18,929 bases of DNA from LSUCC0057 sp048549915 (lineage in GTDB: Bacteria; Pseudomonadota; Gammaproteobacteria; Pseudomonadales; Porticoccaceae), in NCBI GenBank assembly GCA_048549915.1, contig JBLYYE010000060.1, positions 1 to 18,929 of the forward strand. Direction: 5' to 3'. A program made the position numbers and the translations under genes. The notes beneath the pieces are model-generated. The model saw only the letters and a program-made list of their open reading frames with translations. It searched no databases and had not been told where the DNA came from. Positions 7,928-16,046 of the stretch are shown piece by piece. Each line of letters begins with the position of its first letter. Position 1 is the stretch's first letter.

Positions 7928-9487
7928 TTAGTGAGGCAATAGGCTTACCAGCGCTGCGTAAAGCGGCTGAAGGCGCCCATACTGGCGCTGGTATACCTGC
8001 TTGTAGAGTTGTTCGTAGAGTGCACTGTTGACACTGTTCGGCTCAAAGCGCGCGCTCACAGAGGTCATTGCCGGCACAGCTGCAGAATAATCTGGGTAGT
8101 AACCCAAGCTCACTGCTGCAATTATTGCCGCACCCAAACCGCTGGCCTCGTATGTGGATGGACGCTCGGTAGGCAGCTGCATAACATCGGCTAATATCTG
8201 CATAACCGCATCGCTCTGCGAACCGCCACCGGCTATCCGCAGCCGTTGAATAGGAATTTTGCTGCGCCGCTCCAATTGCTCTTTTCCCTCGCGCAAGGCG
8301 TATGCTAGCCCTTCCAGCAGTGCGCGATACAGGTGGGCACGGCCGTGCTTGTCGGTAAAACCGATCACGCTGCCGCGCGCCTCTGGACCCGGCTGGCCAA
8401 GCCCGGGATTCCAGTAAGGCTGCAACATTAAACCTTCGGCGCCTGGCGGCGTAGCGACAACGAGCTCGTCGAGTAACATCTCAACAGACCTGTTGTCGTT
8501 GGCTACACGGCTTTGCTCCGGGCTGCCAAACTGCTGCACAAACCACTCGACCATCCAGAAGCCCCTAAATACTTGGATCTCGCCGTTAAAGTGGCCCGGC
8601 AGAGCTGCCGGATACGGTGGTATAAATGGGCGCGGTTCAATGTAGCGATTTTGGCATACGTTGATTGTCGCGGTCGTGCCACACGAAATACTGCCAATAG
8701 TCTCTTCGATACAGCCAGAGCCCAGTACTTCGCAAGCTTTGTCTGCGGCGCCAGCAATGACTGGAGTGCCGGGCAGTAAGCCGGTTGCCCTGGCGGCAGC
8801 GGCGGTAATAGTCCCGATGGTGTCCCCTACCGCCACTAATTTGGGCAGTTGCGATCTGGCCACTGGCATACAGGACCATTTCCAGTCTCTTTGGCCAGAC
8901 CAGCACTGGCGCTTGTAATCAAAGGGGATATAACCCACTTGGCTACCAATGCTGTCTTTTACCTCACCAGTAAGCCGGTAGTTAAGAAAGCCCGACAGCA
9001 ACAGAAAATGCGCTGTATTCGCCCAAATCTCGGGTTGATTTTGGGCAATCCAATTAATTTCTGCTTCGCACTCCAGCGCGTCGATAGTGGGTTTGAGCCT
9101 GAGCAGGCGGAACGCCAGCCGCCATAGCCACGGCCGTTTAGAGCGTATCTCTGCCTTGCGCTGGTCGGTCCAGATGATCGCTGGGCGAAGCGGCTGGCCC
9201 TTAGCATCAAGATTAATTACCGTAGCACGCTGGGTCGTCACCACGACGGCTTTTATCTGCTCTGGCGTCTGCTCACTGTCTGCAAACAGTTGCTGACAAG
9301 TGGCGGCCATCTGCTGATAAAAAGATTCGGCGTCGTGCTCTTGCCAGCCATCACGCTGACTGGTGTAGTCGGTTAGCGGCGTCTGCGCCTTGGCAACCAA
9401 CTCGCCACTGCGATTAAATAGCAGCGCACGCACGCTCTGCGTACCGTTATCTATGGCTAGAATTAGCGGCTCTTGGCTCTCCATCAC
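7928..9487 (-). CDS. FGGY-family carbohydrate kinase, glycerol-kinase-like with altered substrate site
   Basis: This 519-residue kinase of the FGGY family is the last gene of the glpD operon. Counting from the GTG at 9487, the first phosphate motif is AIDNGTQS (11-18), the catalytic-base region is GAADKACE with D249, and the adenosine motif is AGGGSQSD (419-426). At the place where glycerol kinase has QRET, this protein has QRAT (R87, A88), so the Glu that holds a glycerol hydroxyl is missing. The FSGTK segment of GlpK is also replaced. It therefore probably phosphorylates a glycerol derivative or another polyol rather than free glycerol. AGAGG lies 8 nt before the GTG and 11 nt before the ATG at 9484, so either start is possible. 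The family is certain; the substrate is not. Confidence 0.9.
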   Translation of the reverse strand: MMESQEPLILAIDNGTQSVRALLFNRSGELVAKAQTPLTDYTSQRDGWQEHDAESFYQQMAATCQQLFADSEQTPEQIKAVVVTTQRATVINLDAKGQPLRPAIIWTDQRKAEIRSKRPWLWRLAFRLLRLKPTIDALECEAEINWIAQNQPEIWANTAHFLLLSGFLNYRLTGEVKDSIGSQVGYIPFDYKRQCWSGQRDWKWSCMPVARSQLPKLVAVGDTIGTITAAAARATGLLPGTPVIAGAADKACEVLGSGCIEETIGSISCGTTATINVCQNRYIEPRPFIPPYPAALPGHFNGEIQVFRGFWMVEWFVQQFGSPEQSRVANDNRSVEMLLDELVVATPPGAEGLMLQPYWNPGLGQPGPEARGSVIGFTDKHGRAHLYRALLEGLAYALREGKEQLERRSKIPIQRLRIAGGGSQSDAVMQILADVMQLPTERPSTYEASGLGAAIIAAVSLGYYPDYSAAVPAMTSVSARFEPNSVNSALYEQLYKQVYQRQYGRLQPLYAALVSLLPH

Positions 9488-9521
9488 GGCAGCAACCTCT
9501 TGTTGTTAGGGGCAAAGACAC

Positions 9522-10925
9522 TCAGTCGGGAAGTAAATTGCCGGGGTTCATCATAGTGTTTGGATCTATCGCTCGCTTAATGGTGCGCAACAGTTCGATA
9601 CCGCCGCTACCCAGGTCGTGATGCAAGTAGTTCTTGCGCAGACGTCCGGACCCGTGGTGATGCGCGATACCGCCACCGGCGGCAGCCGTGGCCTCAAGCA
9701 CTTTATCCCAACAGGTAAAGTAGAGCGCTTCCATTTGTGCTTTATCGGCCGGTTGGCAAGCAAAGGTAAAATACAAATTTATCCCGGAGCGATAGACATG
9801 CGAGCTGTGTGCCGACGCATTGACGATACTCGGCACCGTGTTCAATGCGCCAATGGCGTCCTGGTAGACCTGCACAATTTTATTCCACGGTGCAGAAATT
9901 TCGATGGTATCGGCTATCCAGCCCTGTTCGAGCAGGTCGCGCCACTGCGGCACATGGTTGCGGCGCTCCATCCATAGTTCGCCGACGCGACTATCAGCCT
10001 CTATAAGACCTAACTCTGAGGCAATTTCTGCTACAGCGTCCAATTCGGCACTGACCCGTGTTTGCGGTCCCTCATGAACCATGAGCAACATCGCTTGGCC
10101 TTGTTGATCAAAATCGGGGAACAGTCGCGCCACCTCAGAAGCATCGTATTGACGCATGACCGGCGGTTTCCAATCGGCTTGAACTATCTGCCGTTGAGCA
10201 TTAAAACCCTGCGCCATGTCGGCGGCGTAATAGGCAGAGTAGCGGCGGCAGGGCGCTACCCGGCGCAGTGATAAAGTGACCTGAGTGATCACTCCCAAGG
10301 TGCCCTCGGCGCCCATTAATAGGTGGCGCAAATCAGGCCCGCTCGCTGCGCGCGGGGCTTTGCCCAGCGTGACTAACTCGCCATTGGGTAGCACCACCTG
10401 CAATGAATAAATCATATCCTCAATATTGCCGTAGGCGGTAGAAAACTGCCCGGAAGCGCGAGTCGACACCCAGCCGCCCACGCTACTAATGCCAATAGAC
10501 TGCGGCCAGTGGCCAATGGTCAAACCGTGGGCAGCGACGGCTTCTTCGGCCTCTAAACCGTTCATACCGGCCTCGAAGGTAGCGAGCAGGTTCTCTTCGT
10601 CCAGCGCCAGCAGCGTATTCATCTGGCCCATATCTAAGAGCAGCTGTGAGGATTGCGGCTCTATTCCACCGCACACACCACTGCCTAAACCAAAGGGCAC
10701 AATCGCCACACCGTGTGCAGCAGCGGTCTTTACGACAACTTGCACATCGGCGGCACTGCGCGGTTTAACCACACAACCAGCGGCCTCGATGCTTTGGCCC
10801 ATCCAGTCGCGATAGTGTTTGATGCACCAATGATCGTAGCGATAAGCTTGCCGATCACTGGCGTTCACTAACAGATGTTCGCTGCCAATATGTTGCGCCA
10901 GTTCGGCTAAAAATGCGTTGTTCAT
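9522..10925 (-). CDS. FAD-binding oxidase, alkyl-DHAP-synthase-like (AGPS family)
   Basis: This 467-residue flavoprotein has an FAD-binding type-4 (PCMH) domain, with PRSAADVQVVVK (55-66) and VPFGLGSGVCGG (76-87) as the flavin-binding loops, then a second domain ending AHHHGSGRLRKNYL. The His-His-His run at 422-424 followed by LRK matches the active-site motif of alkylglycerone-phosphate synthase, and the C-terminal IDPNTMMNPGNLL is typical of this fold. AGPS replaces the acyl chain of acyl-DHAP by an alkyl chain; glycolate oxidase GlcD-like enzymes share the fold. The ATG at 10925 is preferred; a TTG at 10955 extends it by ten residues. It lies 57 nt after glpD and 34 nt before the kinase. 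No acyl-DHAP-forming or reducing partner is visible, so a different or reversed role is possible. Confidence 0.85.
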   Translation of the reverse strand: MNNAFLAELAQHIGSEHLLVNASDRQAYRYDHWCIKHYRDWMGQSIEAAGCVVKPRSAADVQVVVKTAAAHGVAIVPFGLGSGVCGGIEPQSSQLLLDMGQMNTLLALDEENLLATFEAGMNGLEAEEAVAAHGLTIGHWPQSIGISSVGGWVSTRASGQFSTAYGNIEDMIYSLQVVLPNGELVTLGKAPRAASGPDLRHLLMGAEGTLGVITQVTLSLRRVAPCRRYSAYYAADMAQGFNAQRQIVQADWKPPVMRQYDASEVARLFPDFDQQGQAMLLMVHEGPQTRVSAELDAVAEIASELGLIEADSRVGELWMERRNHVPQWRDLLEQGWIADTIEISAPWNKIVQVYQDAIGALNTVPSIVNASAHSSHVYRSGINLYFTFACQPADKAQMEALYFTCWDKVLEATAAAGGGIAHHHGSGRLRKNYLHHDLGSGGIELLRTIKRAIDPNTMMNPGNLLPD

Positions 10926-10982
10926 AATGAAGTCCGGTGGTGAGTGATTGAGCAATAACTGATTAAATTTTGCTAGTGAGTG

Positions 10983-12584
10983 TTAACTAAATTCTTGTCT
11001 ACTGTGGGCATCTATCGCCTCGCAATGAGCAATCTCCAGTGCTTGGCGCGCTTCATCCCAGTCTAATAATCTAGCCATAATCGCAGCAGCAGGTCGCAAA
11101 CTAGCAACGCCACCGGCATGCTCAAACCAGGCCCGGCTGCTGCGGCGCGCCCAATAGTCTTCTAGCCGCAGCGCTCCTTCGCAGCGCACCGCAAAGGTCA
11201 CTTCGGCCTCAAGATCGCCACCCATCGACAACACTATTTCCGCTTCACTGCCGTACAAGCTTTGCAACCTCTGTAGGAGTTGCTCTGGCACCGCCGTTAG
11301 TGGCGCCGTCAATGCACCCCCACCTGGCAGCCGTTCTTGATGGGTTTTGCAGGGTGAGGCGTCAAAATGCTCAGCAGCCACGAGCTTGTCTACCAGCCGC
11401 TCAGCCATAGCCCTGTAGGCCGATAACTTGCCACCACCGACCGACCACATACCCAATGTCCCATGCCATACCTCGTCTTTGCGTGAGAGCTCTTTGGCCG
11501 CGACACCTTCGCCCTCGGCGACCAACGGACGGATCCCCGACCAAGCTGAGACAATATCTGCCGGGACCAATAGATTCTCGGGGAAATAACCCGCGGTGAT
11601 AGCCAAGAGGTAACTGATGTCGGCAGTAGTCACGGGGGGCCAGTATTCAGTGTCGGGGTAAAAGTCGTCGGTAGTGCCCAGATAGGTAAAGTCGCCAACC
11701 GGTACCGCAAACACTCGGCGCCCATCAGCGCTGGCCATCACAACAGTGTGCAGAACAGGTAATTTGACGTGCTCCACCACTAGATGAATACCGCGACTGA
11801 GTGCTAACCGTTTAGGTTGTGCGGGGTTTTCCAGCTGCGCCACCGCATCCACCCAAGGCCCGGCGGCATTGACCACTGCCCTCGCGCCAATACTAAAGGT
11901 GTGGTTTTCGCCCGGCAGCTGCGCTTGACAATTAACCGTGAAATGCTCTTCGTGCGCCACCCCCACTACTTTGCAGTAGTTGGCCACCTGTGCGCGGTGC
12001 GCATAGGCCGAACGGATGTTCGCCAGCGTCAGCCGCGCGTCGTCGGTGAGATATTCGGGATAGACGACCGCAGCATAATAGTTCTCGGCAGCTAATGTCG
12101 GCTCATTGGCGCGCAGCTGTTCGCGGCTCCAGCGCTGATGACGGTCACTCGCGGCCACTCGCCCCAACCGCTCGTAGACGGTAAGCGCCACGCGCATAAT
12201 GAACTGCTCCAGACGGTGGCGAGTGCCGACAATATAAGGCATTTTTCGCGCCAGATGCGGCGCAATATGGTGCAGCGTTTCACGCTCACTGACAGATTCC
12301 CGCACGACCGCGATGTCTCCTTTAATAAGATAACGCAGACCGCCATGGATCATCTTCGAGCTGCGGCTACTGGTACCGCTGGCGAAGTCTTGCGCTTCCA
12401 GTAAAGCCACACGGAGACCGCGCATAGCCGCATCGCGGGCAATACCGGCGCCGGTAATGCCGCCACCAATCACCAGCAGATCAAAGGTCTCACTCTGTAG
12501 CCCAGTAAACAGTGCGGCGCGATCGCGCAAGTCCAGATTGCTGACGGATTGGGGTGAGTCTGCTGTGGATGCGCTAATTTGCAT
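10983..12584 (-). CDS. glpD: Glycerol-3-phosphate dehydrogenase/oxidase, GlpD-like flavoprotein
   Basis: This 533-residue protein should oxidise sn-glycerol 3-phosphate (or a close derivative) to DHAP at the inner membrane, passing electrons from FAD to quinone. The N-terminal dinucleotide motif GGGITGAG is at 40-47, and the GlpD signature TSSRSSKMIHGGLRYL is at 71-86; further GlpD blocks include VNAAGPWVDAV, YLGTTDDFY and WSGIRPLV, with the C-terminal cap domain after about residue 400. Length fits the family. It is the first gene of the operon, followed by the AGPS-like gene and the FGGY kinase, and it is divergent from a Crp/Fnr-type regulator with a 62-nt gap that holds an inverted repeat. 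Ribosome binding before the ATG is weak. Given the operon it may prefer a substituted glycerol phosphate. Confidence 0.9.
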   Translation of the reverse strand: MQISASTADSPQSVSNLDLRDRAALFTGLQSETFDLLVIGGGITGAGIARDAAMRGLRVALLEAQDFASGTSSRSSKMIHGGLRYLIKGDIAVVRESVSERETLHHIAPHLARKMPYIVGTRHRLEQFIMRVALTVYERLGRVAASDRHQRWSREQLRANEPTLAAENYYAAVVYPEYLTDDARLTLANIRSAYAHRAQVANYCKVVGVAHEEHFTVNCQAQLPGENHTFSIGARAVVNAAGPWVDAVAQLENPAQPKRLALSRGIHLVVEHVKLPVLHTVVMASADGRRVFAVPVGDFTYLGTTDDFYPDTEYWPPVTTADISYLLAITAGYFPENLLVPADIVSAWSGIRPLVAEGEGVAAKELSRKDEVWHGTLGMWSVGGGKLSAYRAMAERLVDKLVAAEHFDASPCKTHQERLPGGGALTAPLTAVPEQLLQRLQSLYGSEAEIVLSMGGDLEAEVTFAVRCEGALRLEDYWARRSSRAWFEHAGGVASLRPAAAIMARLLDWDEARQALEIAHCEAIDAHSRQEFS

Positions 12585-12602
12585 GGTGGCTGCCGCTCAG
12601 TG

Positions 12603-12620
12603 AGGGGTTTCTATACCCCT
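12603..12620. promoter_or_regulatory. Inverted-repeat operator candidate between glpD and Crp/Fnr gene
   Basis: AGGGGTttctatACCCCT is a perfect 6-bp inverted repeat with a 6-base spacer, the usual geometry of a dimeric Crp/Fnr-type site but with other half-site bases than TGTGA. It overlaps TATAGA, the best -10 candidate for glpD on the minus strand, and lies 27 bases before the regulator start. The simplest reading is autoregulation and control of the glpD operon by the neighbouring regulator. No -35 element could be placed with confidence. Confidence 0.45.
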
Positions 12621-12646
12621 ACTGTAGCGCTTGCAGGACAGTTAAA

Positions 12647-13378
12647 ATGTCTAAATTTAGACTTTATAGGTTACTATGCGGCATGATCAAACTGCTCACG
12701 ACACAAGGCTTGGAACCGTTTTTGCAAAAATTGACGGTATTCAATCAGTTAACCGCCGAACAACAGCAGAGGCTGCTCGAACACTCTCAATTGTTAAGTT
12801 TTAGCCAGCGCAGTGTGTTGCAGCGCAGCGGCTCTGCCCACCACCATCTCTATATTGTCGTCACTGGCCAGCTGGAGATGTGCACCACTACTGCGGATGG
12901 CGATGAGTTAGTTTTGGCGGTATTTGGGCCCGGCGCCATGAGCAGCTGGGTGGCCCTATTCAATGATGAACCGGCCTCGCGGGAGCTGTTCGCCACCGCT
13001 GACAGCCGCGTATTGGCCTGCCCCGCTAACACCATTAAACAGCTACTTAACAACTCGCCTGAGCTCTACCCTGAAGTACTCAAAATGGAGGGCTTACGTT
13101 TTAGAGCGGCATTAAATAGACAACAACTATCGATTTTACCCGATCGAAGCAAGCGTATAGCGGCACTTCTCTTAATGTTTATAGATATCAGCGGTGATCG
13201 CAGTGCGATACCCACGGTACGGCTGACTTCTCAACGGCTAGCAAAAGCAGCCCAATGTTCGCGGCAGATGCTCTATATCTCGATCAAAGAACTACAGCAA
13301 CGCGGTTGGATAGAACAACAATACGGGCAGATCCAAATCCGCAATCGCAAAGCACTCGAGCAATATGTAAAAATCTAA
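12647..13378 (+). CDS. Crp/Fnr-family transcriptional regulator
   Basis: This 243-residue regulator has an N-terminal cyclic-nucleotide-binding-type beta-roll (about 30-140, with LYIVVTGQLEMCTT and VFGPGAMSSWVALFNDEPASRELFA), a dimer helix near 145-180 and a C-terminal Crp-type winged helix-turn-helix (about 193-220, LTSQRLAKAAQCSRQMLYISIKEL split over helices). It lacks the four-cysteine cluster of Fnr, and its pocket lacks the ordinary GELAL..RTA cAMP signature, so its ligand is unclear. The ATG at 12647 has AGGA about 10 nt upstream; an internal ATG at 12683 is a weaker alternative. It is transcribed away from glpD, so control of the glpD/AGPS-like/kinase operon is the likely job. The family is certain; target and ligand are inferred. 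Confidence 0.87.
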   Translation: MSKFRLYRLLCGMIKLLTTQGLEPFLQKLTVFNQLTAEQQQRLLEHSQLLSFSQRSVLQRSGSAHHHLYIVVTGQLEMCTTTADGDELVLAVFGPGAMSSWVALFNDEPASRELFATADSRVLACPANTIKQLLNNSPELYPEVLKMEGLRFRAALNRQQLSILPDRSKRIAALLLMFIDISGDRSAIPTVRLTSQRLAKAAQCSRQMLYISIKELQQRGWIEQQYGQIQIRNRKALEQYVKI

Positions 13379-13469
13379 AATTTTAATTGATTTTCACAGC
13401 GGCTCGATCAGATCAATAAACAGCCAGCGGTCTCTGCTAACCTGACTAGAGTTCAACAAGGGGAACCCT

Positions 13470-13712
13470 ATGGAGATAAACACTATTACCGAATTTCTGG
13501 GCTGGAGCAGCGCTATTAATATCGGCATGTTAGCTTTTTCAACACTGATGCTATGCGCTATGGGAAAACCGATCACGTCTATACACAGCCGGTTAAGTGG
13601 CGTTGCAGAAACTGAGCTGCCCGGTTACTACTTCAGTTTTTTGGCTAACTATAAGATCGCCATACTGGTTTTAAACGTGGCGCCCTATCTAGCACTGCGA
13701 ATAATCAGCTAA
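13470..13712 (+). CDS. Small two-TM membrane protein, DUF6868 family
   Basis: This 80-residue protein has two hydrophobic segments, about 12-31 (WSSAINIGMLAFSTLMLCAM) and 61-78 (YKIAILVLNVAPYLALRI), with a conserved-looking linker IHSRLSGVAETELPGYYFSFLAN between them. The pattern WSSAINIG, IHSRL, FLANYKIAILVLNVAPYLALR matches what I know as DUF6868, a family of unknown function found in many proteobacteria. The ATG at 13470 has AAGGGG about 8 nt upstream, so it is a real translated gene. It stands 91 nt after the Crp/Fnr gene in the same direction and converges with arsJ. The 60-nt gap to arsJ holds only a weak AGCCC/GGGCT repeat and no convincing terminator. No function is proposed. Confidence 0.82.
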   Translation: MEINTITEFLGWSSAINIGMLAFSTLMLCAMGKPITSIHSRLSGVAETELPGYYFSFLANYKIAILVLNVAPYLALRIIS

Positions 13713-13772
13713 TTTATCAAGCCCTAGCGGCTAAATCTCTGGGCTGATGGAAGATTAATATTTAGAAACCGC

Positions 13773-15014
13773 TTAATGGGTATTACCCAGTTGGCGCTGC
13801 GATGAACTGGGCAGTTGGCTTGATATCATGGCTGTTGCAGTCAACATTAATGCCGAAGCAGCCAGGCAGGCCATTAGCCCAGCAACTCCCTGCCCCATAC
13901 TGGCAAACAACACGCCCGAGAGCAGCGTACCCAGCAACCGTCCCATAGCGTTGGCCATGTAATAAAAACCGACATCCAGCGATACTGCATCGCGGCTGGC
14001 ATAGTCGACAATTAAGAAACTGTGCACTGCTGAGTTGAGTGCAAACAGCAGTGCAAAAAGTATTAAGCCGGCCACTACAACTGCGCTGGCCGACAGCCCA
14101 CCATATAAACCCAAAACCATTAGCGCCGGCACTAGCGCGACTGCCGCTGCCAACCAACTTGCACTGCGGCCATTGGGTGGCGCGCTGCTTGTATTGCGGG
14201 TTAAAACGGGCGCAGCCGCTTGCGCAATCCCATAAAAGATAATCCACGCAGCCATAAAACTGCCGGTGGCGGTGTGGCTCCAACCTAGGCTTTGCGACAA
14301 AAACACCGGCAGTGCGATCACAAACCAGACATCGCGCGCACCAAACAGCAGCAACCGCGCCGCAGATAAAATATTGATAGATCGGCTTTTTGAAAACAGC
14401 TCTTTAAATGCGGGCTTATGACTGGCGCGACCGAGCTCTTTTTGTAACAGCAGCATGCTGGCCAGCCACACCAAAGCCAGCGCCACCGCCATCGACGCCA
14501 CGGCATTAGCAAAGCCCAGCGCTGCCAGCAGTGCGCCACCCATAAAAAAACCGGCACCTTTGAGCGCATTTTTAGAGCCAGTCAGCAGCGCCACCCAGTG
14601 GTAGAGCCGCCCTTGGTGGCCGGCGGGTATCAGCAATTTAATAGCGCTTTTTGCGCTCATTTTATTGAGATCTTTAGCGATACCTGACAGCGCTTGTGCC
14701 GCCATAACCCAAGGCACTGTTAGCGCAGCGGCTGGCACCATCAGCATAGCGAGCCCCGCCACTTGCAGGCCTAAGCCGATATTCATAATACGGTTGAGGC
14801 CAATTCTCGCCCCCAGCCAGCCGCCGATTAAATTGGTGATAACCCCAAACAACTCGTAAAACAAAAACAGCAGCGCCAGTTGCCACGGGGTATAACCGAG
14901 GGTGTGAAAATGCAGCAGCACCAACATACGCAGTGCGCCGTCGGTAAGAGTAAAGCTCCAGTAATTACCCGTAATTAACAGATACTGACGCAGGGCCTGC
15001 CGACTATCGTTCAT
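13773..15014 (-). CDS. arsJ: ArsJ, 1-arseno-3-phosphoglycerate efflux transporter (MFS)
   Basis: This 413-residue protein is a major-facilitator carrier with about twelve hydrophobic segments. The N-terminal block (QYLLITGNYWSFTLTDGALR, then FHTLGYTPWQLALLFLFYE and GGWLGARIGLNRIMN) and the motif AKDLNKMSAKSAIK are those I recognise from ArsJ, which exports the unstable 1-arseno-3-phosphoglycerate. It is 4 nt downstream of the GAPDH gene that makes this compound, the standard pairing. AGGCAG, within the GAPDH stop region, may serve for ribosome binding and the two genes are likely translationally coupled. Together they give arsenate resistance without arsenate reduction. No arsR or arsC is present beside them. 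The call is supported by both motifs and neighbour. Confidence 0.92.
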   Translation of the reverse strand: MNDSRQALRQYLLITGNYWSFTLTDGALRMLVLLHFHTLGYTPWQLALLFLFYELFGVITNLIGGWLGARIGLNRIMNIGLGLQVAGLAMLMVPAAALTVPWVMAAQALSGIAKDLNKMSAKSAIKLLIPAGHQGRLYHWVALLTGSKNALKGAGFFMGGALLAALGFANAVASMAVALALVWLASMLLLQKELGRASHKPAFKELFSKSRSINILSAARLLLFGARDVWFVIALPVFLSQSLGWSHTATGSFMAAWIIFYGIAQAAAPVLTRNTSSAPPNGRSASWLAAAVALVPALMVLGLYGGLSASAVVVAGLILFALLFALNSAVHSFLIVDYASRDAVSLDVGFYYMANAMGRLLGTLLSGVLFASMGQGVAGLMACLAASALMLTATAMISSQLPSSSQRQLGNTH

Positions 15015-15018
15015 GCCC

Positions 15019-16020
15019 CTAACTGCCTGCGACTTTCCGCACTAGCTCAACAGCACGGTTGGCATAGCCCCACTCGTTGTCGTACCACACGTACAACTTA
15101 AGTTGTGTACCGTTAATGACCATGGTGGAGAGCGCATCGACAATCCCTGAGCGCGGGTCGCCCTGGTAATCCACAGACACCAGCGGGCGCTGCTCTACCC
15201 CCAATATGCCTGCCAACTCGCCATCGGCAGCCATTGTTAGCAGTTGGTTAGCCTCTGCTGCAGTAGTGGCACGCTCTAGCTCAAATACGCAGTCGGTCAG
15301 TGAAGCATTAGCAAGGGGCACACGCACAGCATGGCCGTTGAGCCTGCCTTTGAGCTCGGGGAAAATTTCTGCAATTGCGGCGGCCGAACCGGTGGTAGTG
15401 GGTATTAGATTCATGCCACAGGCACGCGCACGACGCAGATCTTTGTGCGGGGCATCTAAAATAGTTTGCGTATTGGTGATGTCGTGAATAGTGGTGATGC
15501 TACCGTGGCGGATGCCCAGCTGCTCATGCACCACTTTCACTACCGGAGCAATACAGTTGGTAGTGCACGAGGCGGCTGTAACAATACGGTGCTCGGTTGG
15601 CTGATAAAGCGCATCGTTAACGCCCATCACCACATTGAGCACGCCGGGCTCTTTGACTGGGGCGGTAACCACTACACGGCCAACACCCTGTTCTAAATAG
15701 GCGTTGAGCTGCGCTGTGGTTCTAAATTTACCGCTCGCTTCAATAACAATGTCGCAACCAGACCAGTCTGTTTCATTAATCTGGCGATTGCGGCTAAAGT
15801 GCAGAGCCTGCTCACCAATAACAATAGCGTCTTCTGTAGCAGTAGCCTCACAATCCCAGCGACCCTGCACCGAGTCAAAATTTAACAGGTGGGCGAAGGT
15901 CTGCGCATCGCCAGCCGGGTCGTTAATCTGCACGAACTCGAAATCGGGCCACTGCCAAGCGGCGCGCAGCGCCAAACGCCCGATGCGGCCAAAGCCATTA
16001 ATGCCTACTTTTACTGTCAC
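15019..16020 (-). CDS. ArsJ-associated glyceraldehyde-3-phosphate dehydrogenase
   Basis: This 333-residue enzyme is a full-length type I GAPDH. It has the NAD-binding INGFGRIGR (7-15), the catalytic Cys at C152 in AASCTTNCIAPV, the active-site His H179 in TTIHDITNTQ and the C-terminal WYDNEWGYANRAVELV. It starts with GTG at 16020, after AGAGG about 8 nt upstream; the next residues TVKVGINGFG are the family N-terminus, so the start is secure. With arsenate in place of phosphate GAPDH makes 1-arseno-3-phosphoglycerate, which ArsJ next door expels. The HDITNTQ form around the His, in place of HAYTNDQ, and the arsJ neighbour mark it as the arsenic-linked paralogue rather than the housekeeping enzyme. 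An inverted repeat overlaps its start region. Confidence 0.93.
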   Translation of the reverse strand: MTVKVGINGFGRIGRLALRAAWQWPDFEFVQINDPAGDAQTFAHLLNFDSVQGRWDCEATATEDAIVIGEQALHFSRNRQINETDWSGCDIVIEASGKFRTTAQLNAYLEQGVGRVVVTAPVKEPGVLNVVMGVNDALYQPTEHRIVTAASCTTNCIAPVVKVVHEQLGIRHGSITTIHDITNTQTILDAPHKDLRRARACGMNLIPTTTGSAAAIAEIFPELKGRLNGHAVRVPLANASLTDCVFELERATTAAEANQLLTMAADGELAGILGVEQRPLVSVDYQGDPRSGIVDALSTMVINGTQLKLYVWYDNEWGYANRAVELVRKVAGS

Positions 16021-16025
16021 AAGCT

Positions 16026-16046
16026 GCCCTCTTTTAAGTCGAGGGC
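16026..16046. promoter_or_regulatory. Inverted repeat over the ribosome site of the arsenic GAPDH gene
   Basis: GCCCTC-N9-GAGGGC is a perfect 6-bp GC-rich inverted repeat, 5 nt before the GTG of the GAPDH gene. On the minus-strand RNA its 3' arm contains the AGAGGG ribosome site, so a hairpin would hide it. If transcription instead starts in the loop, as the promoter candidate at 16047-16075 would predict, the repeat is better read as a DNA operator near the start point. It does not look like a typical ArsR site. Confidence 0.45.

Noticed and set aside
8503..9296. Several overlapping 69-92-residue frames on both strands over the kinase gene
   Set aside because: They are shadows of the FGGY kinase, lacking ribosome sites and conserved motifs.
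13713..13772. Terminator between the DUF6868 gene and arsJ
   Set aside because: The AGCCC/GGGCT arms are only 5 bp with a 16-base loop and no T-run follows.
13783..14283. 166-residue minus-strand frame inside arsJ
   Set aside because: It is a shifted frame of a clear MFS gene, rich in Cys, Gln and Arg with no family look and no ribosome site.
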